A stretch of DNA of 64,000 nucleotides from Gellertiella hungarica. GTDB lineage: Bacteria; Pseudomonadota; Alphaproteobacteria; Rhizobiales; Rhizobiaceae. The notes below the pieces were generated by a model, which saw only the letters and a list, made by a program, of their open reading frames with translations, was not told the DNA's origin and did no database searches. The stretch spans positions 62,001 through 126,000 of the forward strand of contig NZ_JACIEZ010000003.1 of assembly GCF_014197145.1 (NCBI RefSeq). Reading direction: 5' to 3'. Both the position numbers and the translations under genes were made by a program. The stretch's first letter is position 1. Each line of letters starts with the position of its first letter. Positions 39,168 to 48,401 of the stretch are shown piece after piece.

Positions 39168-39779
39168 ATGAAGCACGACCTCAGGAAGGAGATGCCGCAC
39201 TTTTTCGAAGCCCCGAAAGGGCGCTTCGAGGAAGTGACGCTTCCGCCGGCGCGCTATTTCGCCGTCGACGGCTTCGGAAATCCCAACACAAGCCCGGCCT
39301 ACAGGGCTGCCGTCGAGGCGCTATACCGCGCGTCCTACAAGCTGAAGTTCCTGAGCAAGGCAGCCGGAGCGGATTATACCGTTCCGCCCCTCGAAGGCCT
39401 TTGGTGGGCGGAGGATCCTGCGGTCTTTGCGGCAAGGAACAAGGATCACTGGTCCTGGCAGATGCTGATCCTCATTCCGCCCTTCGTCGGGGAAGCGCTC
39501 GCGGAAAAGGCCGTGGCCGCCTGCGTGGCAGCCACGCCCGATGCCGAGGGTTGTCTCCGCACGGTGACGCTTGCGGAGGGAACCGTTATCCAGACCCTCC
39601 ACGTGGGCAGCTATGACGACGAGACGCCTGTGCTCGACAAGCTTCACCACGAGGTGATGCCCGCCGGAAACTGGACATTCAACGGGCACCATCACGAGGT
39701 CTATCTCTCGGATCCCCGGCGTACGGCGCCGCAGCGTCTGAAGACCATCCTGCGCCAGCCGGTGAAGAAGGCGGGCTGA
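39168..39779 (+). CDS. GyrI-like small-molecule binding domain protein
   Basis: It has 203 residues and no DNA-binding domain. It looks like the stand-alone GyrI-like/SRPBCC-type ligand proteins common in soil bacteria. The family-typical segments are LPPARYFAVDGFGNPNTSPA, LKFLSKAAG, PPLEGLWWAED, MLILIPPFV and HHEVYLSDPRRTAPQRLKTI. It starts two bases after the AraC regulator stop, so the two are co-transcribed and probably sense the same or related hydrophobic compounds. The specific ligand is unknown. Confidence 0.82.
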   Translation: MKHDLRKEMPHFFEAPKGRFEEVTLPPARYFAVDGFGNPNTSPAYRAAVEALYRASYKLKFLSKAAGADYTVPPLEGLWWAEDPAVFAARNKDHWSWQMLILIPPFVGEALAEKAVAACVAATPDAEGCLRTVTLAEGTVIQTLHVGSYDDETPVLDKLHHEVMPAGNWTFNGHHHEVYLSDPRRTAPQRLKTILRQPVKKAG

Positions 39780-40409
39780 TCAGCCGGCTGCCTTCATGGC
39801 CTCGCCTTCCTGCTCGCAAAGCGCATGGGTTCTGCGATAGGCCTCGCGGCTGCCGATCCTGCGGGCATAGTCCTCGAAGGCGGGGCGCTTCTCGATGGAG
39901 CCGAACATCAGGCCCCAGGCGACGGCGGAACCGACATAGACATCGGCTGCGGTAAAGCGGTTGCCGGCGATGAAATCATAGGCGGAGACGGCCTTTTCCA
40001 GCGTGTCCATCACCTGCTCGTAGGAGCCGTAACCGCTCATGCGCTGGTTCTGATCAGGGACGACGAAGCCCATGGCGCGGTTGGTCACGGCCTGCTCGAG
40101 AGGTCCTGCGGCAAAGAACATCCAGCGGTAATAATCGGCGCGCTCCTCGGGACGCGGGGCAAGACCGGTCTCGGGGAAGGTCTCTGCCATATAGGCGCAG
40201 ATGGCGGCGCATTCGGTGATGATGCGGTCCCCGTGTTTCAGGGCGGGCACCTTGCCCATCGGGTTGATGGCCCGATAGTCGGCGGCCTTCATGGAAGGGC
40301 CGAAGGGCACGTTCACCACTTCATATGGCTGGCGCGATTCCTCCATCATCCAGCGCGCGATGCGGCCACGGGACATGGGATTGGTGTAAAGGGTCAGGCT
40401 GCCGGTCAT
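39780..40409 (-). CDS. Glutathione S-transferase family protein
   Basis: It has 209 residues. The N-terminal thioredoxin-fold domain shows LTLYTNPMSRGRIARWMMEE, with Ser in the active-site position, then NPMGKVPALKHGD (cis-Pro) and ITECAAICAYMAETFP (the glutathione gamma-glutamyl site). The all-helical C-terminal domain has NRFTAADVYVGSAV with the conserved Asp. It conjugates or reduces electrophiles using glutathione; the substrate is unknown. Its stop touches the stop of the plus-strand gene at 39779. In the same direction it lies downstream of icd, beyond a strong terminator. Confidence 0.92.
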   Translation of the reverse strand: MTGSLTLYTNPMSRGRIARWMMEESRQPYEVVNVPFGPSMKAADYRAINPMGKVPALKHGDRIITECAAICAYMAETFPETGLAPRPEERADYYRWMFFAAGPLEQAVTNRAMGFVVPDQNQRMSGYGSYEQVMDTLEKAVSAYDFIAGNRFTAADVYVGSAVAWGLMFGSIEKRPAFEDYARRIGSREAYRRTHALCEQEGEAMKAAG

Positions 40410-40467
40410 GGTTCATCCTCCTCGCTCGGATATGGCACGATAGCGGGGGATTGGGGCAGGGCAACAA

Positions 40468-40492
40468 AAAACCCGGCCTGTGGCCGGGTTTT
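40468..40492 (-). terminator. Terminator of icd
   Basis: AAAACCCGGCC and GGCCGGGTTTT form a perfect 11-bp stem around TGT. On the minus strand it is followed by more T (six in all), placed 24 bases after the icd stop. Confidence 0.92.
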
Positions 40493-40515
40493 CGTCTCAT
40501 GTCTTTTCAGGAGCC

Positions 40516-41730
40516 TCAGGCTGCCATGGCGGCCTTGAGGTTCTCGTCGATCTTGTCGAGGAAGGCGGTCGTCGAGAGCCAGGGCTGATCCGGGCCGATC
40601 AGCAGCGCCAGATCCTTGGTCATGAAACCGGACTCGACGGTCTGGATGCAGACCTTTTCCAGCGTTTCGCAGAAACGGGCGAGCTCCTTGTTGTCGTCCA
40701 GCTTGGCGCGGTGGGCGAGACCACGGGTCCAGGCGAAGATCGAGGCGATGGAGTTGGTCGAGGTTTCCTGGCCCTTCTGGTGCTGGCGGTAGTGGCGCGT
40801 CACGGTGCCGTGCGCGGCTTCTGCCTCCACGGTCTTGCCGTCGGGGGTCAGCAGCACGGAGGTCATCAGGCCGAGCGAGCCGAAGCCCTGCGCGACCGTA
40901 TCGGACTGCACGTCGCCGTCATAGTTCTTGCAAGCCCAGATATAGCCGCCGGACCACTTCAGCGCGGAAGCGACCATGTCGTCGATCAGGCGGTGTTCGT
41001 AGGTGATGCCGATCTCGTCGAACTTGGCCTTGAATTCGGTCTGGTAGACTTCCTCGAAGATGTCCTTGAAGCGGCCGTCATAGGCCTTCAGGATGGTGTT
41101 CTTGGTGGACAGGTAGACCGGCCACTTGCGCATCAGGCCGTACATCATCGAGGCACGGGCGAATTCGCGGATCGATTCGTCGAGGTTGTACATGGCCAGC
41201 GCCACGCCGGCGCCGGGCGCCTTGTAGACTTCCTTCTCGATCGTCTGGCCGTCTTCGCCGACGAACTTGATGGTCAGCGTGCCCTTGCCCGGGAACTTGA
41301 AGTCGGTGGCCTTGTACTGGTCGCCGAAGGCGTGACGGCCGACGACGATGGGCTTCGTCCAGCCCGGGACCAGGCGCGGCACGTTCTTGCAGATGATCGG
41401 CTCGCGGAAGATCACGCCGCCGAGGATGTTGCGGATGGTGCCGTTCGGCGACTTCCACATTTCCTTCAGGTTGAACTCCTTCACGCGGGCTTCGTCCGGC
41501 GTGATGGTGGCGCACTTGATGCCGACGCCATGCTTCTTGATGGCGTTTGCAGCGTCCACGGTAACCTGGTCGTTGGTGGCGTCGCGATTTTCGACCGAGA
41601 GGTCGTAATACTCGATGTCGAGATCAAGGTAGGGGAGGATCAGCTTGTCCTTGATCAGCTGCCAGATGATGCGGGTCATCTCGTCGCCGTCGAGGTCGAC
41701 GACCGGATTTGCCACCTTGATCTTGTTCAT
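40516..41730 (-). CDS. icd: NADP-dependent isocitrate dehydrogenase
   Basis: It converts isocitrate to 2-oxoglutarate in the TCA cycle. It has 404 residues and is of the eukaryote-like, dimeric IDH subfamily, as in other rhizobia. Motifs are [32 protein letters not shown] (substrate Ser), [30 protein letters not shown] (metal Asp), [10 protein letters not shown] and [12 protein letters not shown] with [12 protein letters not shown] (NADP site). It is divergent from the secreted gene at 41998. Confidence 0.97.
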   Translation of the reverse strand: MNKIKVANPVVDLDGDEMTRIIWQLIKDKLILPYLDLDIEYYDLSVENRDATNDQVTVDAANAIKKHGVGIKCATITPDEARVKEFNLKEMWKSPNGTIRNILGGVIFREPIICKNVPRLVPGWTKPIVVGRHAFGDQYKATDFKFPGKGTLTIKFVGEDGQTIEKEVYKAPGAGVALAMYNLDESIREFARASMMYGLMRKWPVYLSTKNTILKAYDGRFKDIFEEVYQTEFKAKFDEIGITYEHRLIDDMVASALKWSGGYIWACKNYDGDVQSDTVAQGFGSLGLMTSVLLTPDGKTVEAEAAHGTVTRHYRQHQKGQETSTNSIASIFAWTRGLAHRAKLDDNKELARFCETLEKVCIQTVESGFMTKDLALLIGPDQPWLSTTAFLDKIDENLKAAMAA

Positions 41731-41921
41731 GAAACCATCCTCTAGAAATGTGGGGGATGCCTGACGAGGAATCCCCGAGGGAGTTGATGCGGGATGCCGC
41801 GCTATAGCATTCCCGGCAGGGATCGCAAAGGCACCAGAAAGTCGATGCTTGTCTTTTCGCCCCCAAAATTGGCCGGTTTGCGAAACGGGCGCGACCGGGC
41901 GGCCGCATTGTCCGCGTATCG

Positions 41922-41927
41922 TATAAT
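41922..41927 (+). promoter_or_regulatory. Perfect -10 box upstream of the tandem secreted genes
   Basis: TATAAT is preceded by GTATCG and lies 71 bases before the GTG start at 41998. No matching -35 is seen at 17 bases (GCGGCC), so activity may need an activator or other spacing. Confidence 0.4.
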
Positions 41928-41997
41928 GGTTATGTCTTGCTGAAAGGTGCAGAGGATGTCAGGCATTCGTCTCCTGCCGCCGAGAAAGGACAAATTC

Positions 41998-42528
41998 GTG
42001 CTGAAGAAAATTTCCCTGCTTCTCCTTCCCCTGATGCTTGCAGCCGCCGCACCCGCTGAGGCCGCGGACATGACCCAGCCGGTCAAGACCCTGATGAAGC
42101 TCGCCGAAGAGAACTGGCGGGCGGAGAATGCGGGTGCCAACGACTATTTCAGCGAAGACCTTCTCGGGACCATCTACAGCAAGTCCTTCGCCGATGCCTA
42201 CCGGGCCGCATCGAAGTTTCCGGCCTTCGATCTGCCCGAGGGCGAAACCACCGGCAGCCCCTTCGATTACGACGTGATCGCCAACGGTCAGGACGGATGC
42301 CCCTTCGAGAACGTGCGCGTCGAGGACGACGGCGACGGTCAGGTGACGGCACTCTTCAACAATCGCGCCTGCATGGGCGATGATCCGGCCAACAAGGAAG
42401 ACACCGTCGTCATCTTCCACGTCGAGGAAGAGGGCGGGAAGCCGGTGATCGACGACATCTACCAGGTCGAGAACGGAAATTCCGGCAAGGGCCTCAAGGA
42501 ACAGATGCTGGAAATCGCGAAGCAGTAA
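41998..42528 (+). CDS. Secreted protein, first of a tandem paralogous pair
   Basis: It has 176 residues from GTG 41998, which has AAAGGA 7 bases upstream and leads straight into a signal peptide (LKKISLLLLPLMLAAAAPAE). The mature domain shows YFSEDLLGTIYSKSFADAYR, FDYDVIANGQDGCPFENVRV, FNNRACMGDD and KPVIDDIYQVENG. The same landmarks in the same order occur in the next gene, so the two are diverged duplicates. Two Cys (GCPF and ACMG) are shared and may pair. The DPF/FD-x-D-x-I-x-GQD layout recalls DUF3828-like periplasmic proteins, but this is a weak guess. Function is unknown. Confidence 0.75.
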   Translation: MLKKISLLLLPLMLAAAAPAEAADMTQPVKTLMKLAEENWRAENAGANDYFSEDLLGTIYSKSFADAYRAASKFPAFDLPEGETTGSPFDYDVIANGQDGCPFENVRVEDDGDGQVTALFNNRACMGDDPANKEDTVVIFHVEEEGGKPVIDDIYQVENGNSGKGLKEQMLEIAKQ

Positions 42529-42553
42529 ACCGCACCGCCAAGGAGCCACAACC

Positions 42554-43117
42554 ATGTTTTCCACGCGCCCGCTGCTGGCCGCAGCCGCCCTTTGTCTTCA
42601 CGCGACCGTTGCATGCGCTGCCGACCCTCAGGACCCGGTAAAGGCGCTTTTCGGTCTCGTTGCCGGTAAAGCCGGTGCGGATTACTTCGCCGGGAAGCAG
42701 CTCGATCGTCTTTACAGCGAAAGCTTCGCCCTGACCTATCGCATCACCGAAAAGGTTTCCGAGATGTCGGAAGCGGAGATGATGCTGGATTTCGACCCGA
42801 TCATCGGCGGGCAGGACAGCTGCGACGTGAAGGACATTGCCATTCGCGCCCTGCCTGCCGTGGGTGCTGGAGAGGACGGCTATGTGCCGGTCGAGGCCAG
42901 TTTCGACGCCATGAGCTGCTTCGAGGGCTCCGAGAAGGCACCCAAGACGAAGCGCACCTTCCGGGTGATCGAGGAAAAGGGCCAGTACGTCATCGACGAC
43001 GTGCTGGATACCACGACCGACGACGCCGGAAAGGCCGTCACGCTCAAGGAGTTGCTGGTGGGCATTGCTGCCGGCGACATGAACCGCGTTGCGAAGCTGG
43101 GCGCCGGCACGCCGTGA
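42554..43117 (+). CDS. Secreted protein, second of a tandem paralogous pair
   Basis: It has 187 residues with a signal peptide (FSTRPLLAAAALCLHATVAC, then AADPQ). It parallels its upstream neighbour: DYFAGKQLDRLYSESFALTY, MLDFDPIIGGQDSCDVKDIA, FDAMSCFEGSEK, QYVIDDVLDTT and TLKELLVGIA. The two genes are 25 bases apart and probably co-transcribed. The Cys pair (SCDV, SCFE) is conserved between them. Function is unknown; a periplasmic location is likely. Confidence 0.75.
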   Translation: MFSTRPLLAAAALCLHATVACAADPQDPVKALFGLVAGKAGADYFAGKQLDRLYSESFALTYRITEKVSEMSEAEMMLDFDPIIGGQDSCDVKDIAIRALPAVGAGEDGYVPVEASFDAMSCFEGSEKAPKTKRTFRVIEEKGQYVIDDVLDTTTDDAGKAVTLKELLVGIAAGDMNRVAKLGAGTP

Positions 43118-43204
43118 CCGGCGCATGATCCAACACATCGTCCCTTGCAGGGCCGGCGGAATTTGTTAGACTTGACTTATTTCTAATAGGTCTGGTTTTT
43201 GATC

Positions 43205-44320
43205 ATGATGTTCAATCGCTTGTCCGTCGGTGACCCGGCACCCTGGCTGAAGCTGCGCACTCCCTCCAATCCCAGCTTCGCGTTCGATACGATAGCGGGG
43301 CGCTATATCGTCCTCGCCTTCTTTGGAACGGCCCGGCACGTTCACGCGCAGGCGACGGTCCTTGCCGTCCAGTCCCGGCCGGACATCTTCAACGATGATT
43401 TCGCCTCCTTCTTCGGCGTAACGAACGACGGCAGCGATCTGGCGGCAGGGCGGCTGAAGGAGAGCTATCCGGGCTACCGCTATTTTGTCGACGCGGATTT
43501 TCGCATGACCCGTGCCTTCGGGGCAGCGCCGACAAGCGAGGAAAGCCGGGATGTCTCCATGCGATGGATCGTGCTCGATCCCCTGCTGCGCGTGATGAGG
43601 ATCATCCCCTTCCGGAAAGACCGTCCGGACGTGCAGGAACTTCTGGAATTCCTCGAGGGACTTCCCCCGGCAGAGCGCTTTACCGGCACGGACATGCACG
43701 CGCCGGTCATCATCCTCCCGAACGTGTTCGAAACGGAGTTCTGCCGCACCCTCGTCGAGCTCTATGACAAGCATGGGGGGCTGGAGAGCGGCTTCATGCG
43801 CGAAGTCAACGGCAAGACGGTGCATGTGGTCGATCACAACCACAAGCGCCGGCGCGACTACAACGTCGAGGATGCCGATATCATTGCCGGTGCGCAGTTC
43901 CGCATCAGGCGACGGGTGGTGCCCGAGATCCGCAAGGTTCACCAGTTCGAGGTAACCCGCATGGAGCGCTACATCGTCGCCTGCTACGCGGCGGAGGACC
44001 GGGCCCACTTCGGCGCCCACCGGGATAACACCACGTCCGGCACGGCCCATCGCCGCTTTGCCGTCTCCATCAATCTCAACGACGATTTCGATGGCGGCGA
44101 GGTGAGCTTCCCCGAGTTTGGCCCACGCAGCTTCCGCGCCCCTCCGGGCGGGGCCGTGGTCTTTTCCTGTTCTTTGCTGCACAAGGTGTCCCCAGTGACG
44201 CGCGGGAGGCGATATGCCTTTCTGCCCTTTCTCTACGACGAGGCGGCAGCCCGGATACGCGAGGCCAACAATGGGGCTCTCGGCGAGGGGGTGGAGGCTT
44301 ACCGGATGACGGCGGGCTGA
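43205..44320 (+). CDS. Peroxiredoxin-like domain fused to 2OG-Fe(II) oxygenase
   Basis: It has 371 residues. Residues 1-150 follow the peroxiredoxin/redoxin fold pattern (SVGDPAPWLKL, GRYIVLAFFGTARHVHAQ, YRYFVDADFRMTRAFGA). No Cys stands where the peroxidatic Cys should be, so that domain is probably not catalytic. Residues about 165-371 resemble prolyl-4-hydroxylase-type 2-oxoglutarate dioxygenases: iron ligands His272 and Asp274 in HFGAHRDN, distal His326 in SLLHKVSP, and the 2OG-binding Arg in TRGRRYAFL. The substrate is unknown; hydroxylation of a protein or small molecule is expected. The start is either of two ATGs (43205, 43208), with no strong ribosome site. Confidence 0.85.
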   Translation: MMFNRLSVGDPAPWLKLRTPSNPSFAFDTIAGRYIVLAFFGTARHVHAQATVLAVQSRPDIFNDDFASFFGVTNDGSDLAAGRLKESYPGYRYFVDADFRMTRAFGAAPTSEESRDVSMRWIVLDPLLRVMRIIPFRKDRPDVQELLEFLEGLPPAERFTGTDMHAPVIILPNVFETEFCRTLVELYDKHGGLESGFMREVNGKTVHVVDHNHKRRRDYNVEDADIIAGAQFRIRRRVVPEIRKVHQFEVTRMERYIVACYAAEDRAHFGAHRDNTTSGTAHRRFAVSINLNDDFDGGEVSFPEFGPRSFRAPPGGAVVFSCSLLHKVSPVTRGRRYAFLPFLYDEAAARIREANNGALGEGVEAYRMTAG

Positions 44321-44397
44321 TGCGGCCCGGCCTTTGCAAACGCGCCCGAATGTGCAAGGAGATGCGCCGATAGCAGGATTAACATCGGTCAAGGCGC

Positions 44398-45228
44398 ATG
44401 TCAGGGACAAACAGCGAAAAGGAACGGATCGAGGAAGGTCCGGTCATCGTGCTGGTCGAGCCGCAGCTCGGCGAGAATATCGGGATGGTCGCACGGGCAA
44501 TGGCAAATTTCGGCCTCGCCGAACTGCGCCTCGTCAATCCGCGGGACGGCTGGCCGAACGAGAAGGCCCGCTCTGCGGCATCGAAAGCCGACCATGTGAT
44601 CGATGGCGTGCAGGTTTTCGAAACGCTCGAAGCCGCCATCGCCGACCTCAATTTCGTCTATGCCACCACCGCCCGCGAGCGCTACGGTTTCAAGCCGGTC
44701 CGGTCTCCGGTCACCGCCTGCACGACGCTGCGGCAGAAATTCAACGGCGGCGAAAGGACGGGCATCCTCTTCGGCCGGGAACGATGGGGCCTCTCCAACG
44801 AGGAAGTCGCCCTGGCGGACGAGATCGTCACCTTTCCGGTCAATCCTGCCTTTGCATCGCTCAACATCGCCCAGGCCGTGCTGCTGATGTCCTATGAATG
44901 GATGAAATCCGGCATGGACGATCTCAGCAAGACCCTTTTCCAGCCCGTGGAACAGCGGCCCGCGACCAAGGACGAGCTGTTCGGCCTGTTCGATCACGTC
45001 GAGGAGGCACTCGAAGCGCGCGGCTATTTCCATCCTGCCGCCAAAAAGCCGAAGATGGTGGACAATCTCCGCGCCGTGCTGTCGCGACGGGCCTTTACCT
45101 CGCAGGAAATCGGCGTCATCCGCGGCGTCGTGGCTTCGTTGGACCGGTTCGCGCGGCGCTATCCGCACGGGCAGCGCCCGGCGGAAGAGAGCGAAGGGCA
45201 GGGGGATCTGCAGGGACATGACCAATGA
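44398..45228 (+). CDS. trmJ: tRNA (cytidine/uridine-2'-O)-methyltransferase TrmJ
   Basis: It is a SPOUT-class methyltransferase that 2'-O-methylates position 32 of tRNAs. It has 276 residues. Motif 1 is [20 protein letters not shown] near residue 17, motif 2 is [20 protein letters not shown], and motif 3 is [20 protein letters not shown], the AdoMet knot. The C-terminal helical extension is typical of TrmJ rather than TrmL. The stop overlaps the murI start by 11 bases, so the two are coupled. Confidence 0.93.
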   Translation: MSGTNSEKERIEEGPVIVLVEPQLGENIGMVARAMANFGLAELRLVNPRDGWPNEKARSAASKADHVIDGVQVFETLEAAIADLNFVYATTARERYGFKPVRSPVTACTTLRQKFNGGERTGILFGRERWGLSNEEVALADEIVTFPVNPAFASLNIAQAVLLMSYEWMKSGMDDLSKTLFQPVEQRPATKDELFGLFDHVEEALEARGYFHPAAKKPKMVDNLRAVLSRRAFTSQEIGVIRGVVASLDRFARRYPHGQRPAEESEGQGDLQGHDQ

Positions 45229-46015
45229 ACTGAAGCCGGTTCTGATGTTCGACAGCGGCATCGGCGGTCTGACGGTGCTGCGCGAAGCCCGCGTGCTGAT
45301 GCCCGAACGCGGTTTCATCTATGTGGCCGACGACGCGGGCTTTCCTTATGGCGGATGGGAGGAAGAGGCGCTGAAGGCGCGGATCCTTTCCCTCTTCGAG
45401 AAGCTGCTCAAGGACCACGATCCGGAAGTCTGCGTCATTGCCTGCAACACGGCCTTCACCCTTGCAGGCGCCGATCTTCGTGCCGCCTTTCCCCACATGA
45501 CCTTCGTCGGAACCGTGCCGGCCATCAAGCCGGCCGCCGAACGAACGCGCTCGGGCCTCGTTTCGGTGCTGGCGACCCCCGGCACCGTCAAGCGCGCCTA
45601 TACCCGCGACCTGATCCAGTCCTTTGCCTCCCGGTGCCATGTGCGGCTTGTGGGATCGCAGAACCTTGCCCGCATGGCGGAAGCCTATGTGCGCGGCGAG
45701 GGGGTAGCGGACGACGCGGTGCTGGAGGAGATCCGGGAATGCTTCATCGAGATGCCGGACGGGCGCAAGACCGATATCGTGGTGCTGGCCTGCACCCATT
45801 ATCCCTTCATGGCGAACGTTTTCCGCAGGCTCGCTCCCTGGCCGGTCGACTGGATCGATCCCGCGGAAGCCATTGCCCGGCGCGCCCGCAGCCTGGTCCC
45901 TTCGGTTTCCGATGCCATGCATCCTGAGAACCAGGACTTTGCCCTTTTCACCTCCGGCAATCCCGATTTTCCCACCATCCGCCTGATGCAGGGCTTCGGC
46001 CTCACCGTGCGGTGA
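45218..46015 (+). CDS. murI: Glutamate racemase
   Basis: It makes D-glutamate for peptidoglycan. It has 265 residues. [14 protein letters not shown] is at the N-terminus, the first catalytic Cys76 is in IACNTAF, and the second, Cys192, is in [18 protein letters not shown] and GFPYGGW fit the family. It overlaps trmJ and is convergent with the hypothetical gene at 46028. Confidence 0.95.
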   Translation: MTNELKPVLMFDSGIGGLTVLREARVLMPERGFIYVADDAGFPYGGWEEEALKARILSLFEKLLKDHDPEVCVIACNTAFTLAGADLRAAFPHMTFVGTVPAIKPAAERTRSGLVSVLATPGTVKRAYTRDLIQSFASRCHVRLVGSQNLARMAEAYVRGEGVADDAVLEEIRECFIEMPDGRKTDIVVLACTHYPFMANVFRRLAPWPVDWIDPAEAIARRARSLVPSVSDAMHPENQDFALFTSGNPDFPTIRLMQGFGLTVR

Positions 46016-46027
46016 CAGGCGGGGGCA

Positions 46028-46546
46028 TCAAAGCTCCAGCACGCCCGTCAGCTTGGCAATGGCATCGTCGAAGATCGCCGCGATGCGATCATGCTCGGGT
46101 CCGACCCGGCTGAAGGCCTCGCTGAAGCGGCGGATGTGATCGGCATTCATGCTTAGGCTCTGATACTGGCTGTCGCCTTCACCGATATTCATGGCATCTT
46201 CGAAAATGCCCTTCGGGAGGAGCAGCCTGTCCGCACCGATATCCGGCCAGAAATAGGCGAGCTTCAGCCCGGAATTGTAGAATGCATTGCGCCACTCGGG
46301 GCGCGTTTCCGCCATCAGGATCAGCGCAAAGCACTGGATCATCGTCTCCTTGGCGATGGGCAGTTCCATTTCGTCGCGCAGCTCGATCTCGAGCGGGTCC
46401 TGGACGAGCATTTCCGCAAAGGCGTGAATGAGACCCAGTGCACGCGAGATGACCTGCCTTTCATCCCAGTCCGACGCTGCGGGCTTGCCGGTTTCCCGAA
46501 CCGGCTCAGGTCTCCACTCTTCATGGGCAGAATCAAAAGCAAACAT
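46028..46546 (-). CDS. Conserved-looking protein of unknown function
   Basis: It has 172 residues, is acidic and soluble, and has no signal peptide or transmembrane segment. It is probably all-helical (VISRALGLIHAFAEMLVQDP, KETMIQCFALILMAETRPEW, SMNADHIRRFSEAFSRVGPE). I do not recognise the family. Codon bias is like its neighbours. It stands alone on the minus strand between murI and the HerA-like gene, divergent from the latter by about 95 bases. Confidence 0.65.
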   Translation of the reverse strand: MFAFDSAHEEWRPEPVRETGKPAASDWDERQVISRALGLIHAFAEMLVQDPLEIELRDEMELPIAKETMIQCFALILMAETRPEWRNAFYNSGLKLAYFWPDIGADRLLLPKGIFEDAMNIGEGDSQYQSLSMNADHIRRFSEAFSRVGPEHDRIAAIFDDAIAKLTGVLEL

Positions 46547-46641
46547 GGCTGGCCATCACTGAGAACGATTCGAACGGGCACTAAAAAAGAACTAACTAAA
46601 TTTGCATCTGCTGTCGATGGGGCCGGCCGTAAAGCCTGTGA

Positions 46642-48252
46642 ATGAACGCGCGATTTGCCGCGCAAAGCGGGCCGAAGCCTGCTAAACCCGGCGCTCCCGC
46701 TTGGGCGGAATCACGATGGACCTATTCCCGGGGTAGTGTGTTGAAGGTTGGTATCGACATGGGAACGCTGGCCGGCGGCGAAGCGGCCAAGCTCGATATC
46801 GAGGAGCTCCTGGCGACCCGCCTGCTGGTGCAGGGCAATTCCGGTTCGGGCAAGTCGCATCTCCTGCGACGCCTTCTGGAGCAATCGGCACCGTGGGTTC
46901 AGCAGTGCATCATCGATCCGGAAGGCGATTTCGTCACGCTGGCCGACAAGTTCGGCCATGTGGTGGTCGATGGCGAGCGCACCGAGGCCGAGCTTGCCGG
47001 CATTGCAAACCGCATCCGGCAGCACCGCGTTTCCTGCGTGCTCACGCTGGAGGGGCTCGAGATCGACCAGCAGATGCGGGCTGCGGCGGCCTTTCTGAAC
47101 GGCATGTTCGATGCCGACCGCGAATTCTGGTATCCGGTCCTCGTCGTGGTCGACGAGGCGCAGATGTTTGCCCCCGCCGTGGCCGGCGAGGTGAGCGACG
47201 ATGCCCGCAAGGCGTCGCTGGGCGCCATGACGAACCTCATGTGCCGTGGACGAAAGCGCGGACTTGCGGGGGTGATTGCGACCCAGCGCCTTGCGAAGCT
47301 CGCCAAGAACGTCGCTGCCGAGGCCTCGAACTTCCTGATGGGCCGCACCTTCCTCGATATCGACATGGCGCGCGCCGCCGACCTCCTCGGCATGGATCGC
47401 CGCCAGGCGGAAATGTTTCGCGACCTGAAGCGCGGCAGCTTCGTTGCGCTGGGTCCTGCCCTGTCGCGGCGTCCCCTGCCGGTGACGATCGGCGCGGTGG
47501 AGACATCTGCCCGTTCATCGAGCCCGAAGCTGATGCCGCTGCCGGATGCGCCTGTCGATGTGGAGGATCTGATCTTCACTCCCGACCCGGAGGAATTCAA
47601 CCGGCCGATCGCCCGCCGTCCCGTACGCGAGCCGAAGCCGACGACGGACATACTGGCGGAGCTGTCCCGCGCGCCGGCTGCCGTTGCCGCGCCGCAGCCC
47701 GAGACGAGGCCGAACCTTCCGGAGATGGACCCGGGGGAGCGCGAGGAGCGCCTTTCGGCAGTGCTGGCGGAAATCCTCTCGGATCCGGAAGCGGCCTTCC
47801 GCTCCGATGCGGTGCTGTTCCAGGAGTTTCTGGTGCGCGTGCGCATGCGCCGCATTCCGGGCACCCCCATGACCCTGCCGGAATTCAGGCGACGGCTTGC
47901 GGTCACCCGCTCCGGCGTGAACGCCGAAATGGCGGAAACCGCAGAATGGCAGCAGGCGCTGGGTCTTTCGGGACAGGTGACGGACGATCTGCAGGGCGTG
48001 TTCCTGCTTCTGGCGCGCCATGCGCTGGAGAAATCGCCCTGTCCTTCGGATGCCGACATCGCGCGTGCCTACGGCACCCATTCCACGCGTCGGGCGCGTC
48101 GTTTCCTCAGCTACTTCGAGGAACAGGGACTGGTAGTCGTCCATACCGACTACTCCGGAAAGCGCATCGTCGCCTTCCCGGATCTCGAGGCCCAGACAGC
48201 CCCCGGAGACCCGAACGCCCCGCTGTCACAGCAGGGCGTTGCGGCGGAGTAG
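46642..48252 (+). CDS. HerA/DUF87-like ATP-binding protein
   Basis: It is a RecA-fold ATPase of the HerA-VirB4-FtsK group with up to 536 residues. Walker A GNSGSGKS is at 65-72, IIDPEGDFVTLADKF follows (the usual HerA-type step), Walker B is VLVVVDEAQMF near 165, and a sensor/arginine region is CRGRKRGLAGVIATQRLAKL. The C-terminal third (residues about 370-520) is helical and winged-helix-like (DADIARAYGTHSTRRARRFL). No nuclease such as NurA is adjacent, so DNA-end processing is not established. The start is uncertain: ATG 46642, TTG 46741 and ATG 46759 are possible, and residues 1-33 look unlike the rest. Confidence 0.82.
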   Translation: MNARFAAQSGPKPAKPGAPAWAESRWTYSRGSVLKVGIDMGTLAGGEAAKLDIEELLATRLLVQGNSGSGKSHLLRRLLEQSAPWVQQCIIDPEGDFVTLADKFGHVVVDGERTEAELAGIANRIRQHRVSCVLTLEGLEIDQQMRAAAAFLNGMFDADREFWYPVLVVVDEAQMFAPAVAGEVSDDARKASLGAMTNLMCRGRKRGLAGVIATQRLAKLAKNVAAEASNFLMGRTFLDIDMARAADLLGMDRRQAEMFRDLKRGSFVALGPALSRRPLPVTIGAVETSARSSSPKLMPLPDAPVDVEDLIFTPDPEEFNRPIARRPVREPKPTTDILAELSRAPAAVAAPQPETRPNLPEMDPGEREERLSAVLAEILSDPEAAFRSDAVLFQEFLVRVRMRRIPGTPMTLPEFRRRLAVTRSGVNAEMAETAEWQQALGLSGQVTDDLQGVFLLLARHALEKSPCPSDADIARAYGTHSTRRARRFLSYFEEQGLVVVHTDYSGKRIVAFPDLEAQTAPGDPNAPLSQQGVAAE

Positions 48253-48374
48253 GCTGGCGCAGAGGAACGGCGCATCCGGTCCTCTCGGCTTTGGCGGTCG
48301 GTGCGACCGGTTGCCCGTCATGCCCGAACCGGACTCGGTCATCGTCCCGGGGCCAGGCTTGGAGTGGAGGTGGC

Positions 48375-48401
48375 GGATCCCCGGCCCATGGCCGAGGATC
48401 C
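48375..48401. repeat. Near-perfect 27-base palindrome in a possible intergenic repeat element
   Basis: GGATCCCCGGCC and GGCCGAGGATCC face each other with one mismatch pair. The surrounding 48317-48425 stretch (GTCATGCCCGAA... and CGGGATCGAC) has the flavour of the palindromic intergenic repeats scattered in rhizobial genomes. A second copy is not seen in this window. Confidence 0.4.

Noticed and set aside
46555-46610. Second SOS box near GAACGATTCGAAC
   Set aside because: The two GAAC elements are 5 bases apart, not 7, so they do not fit the LexA operator.
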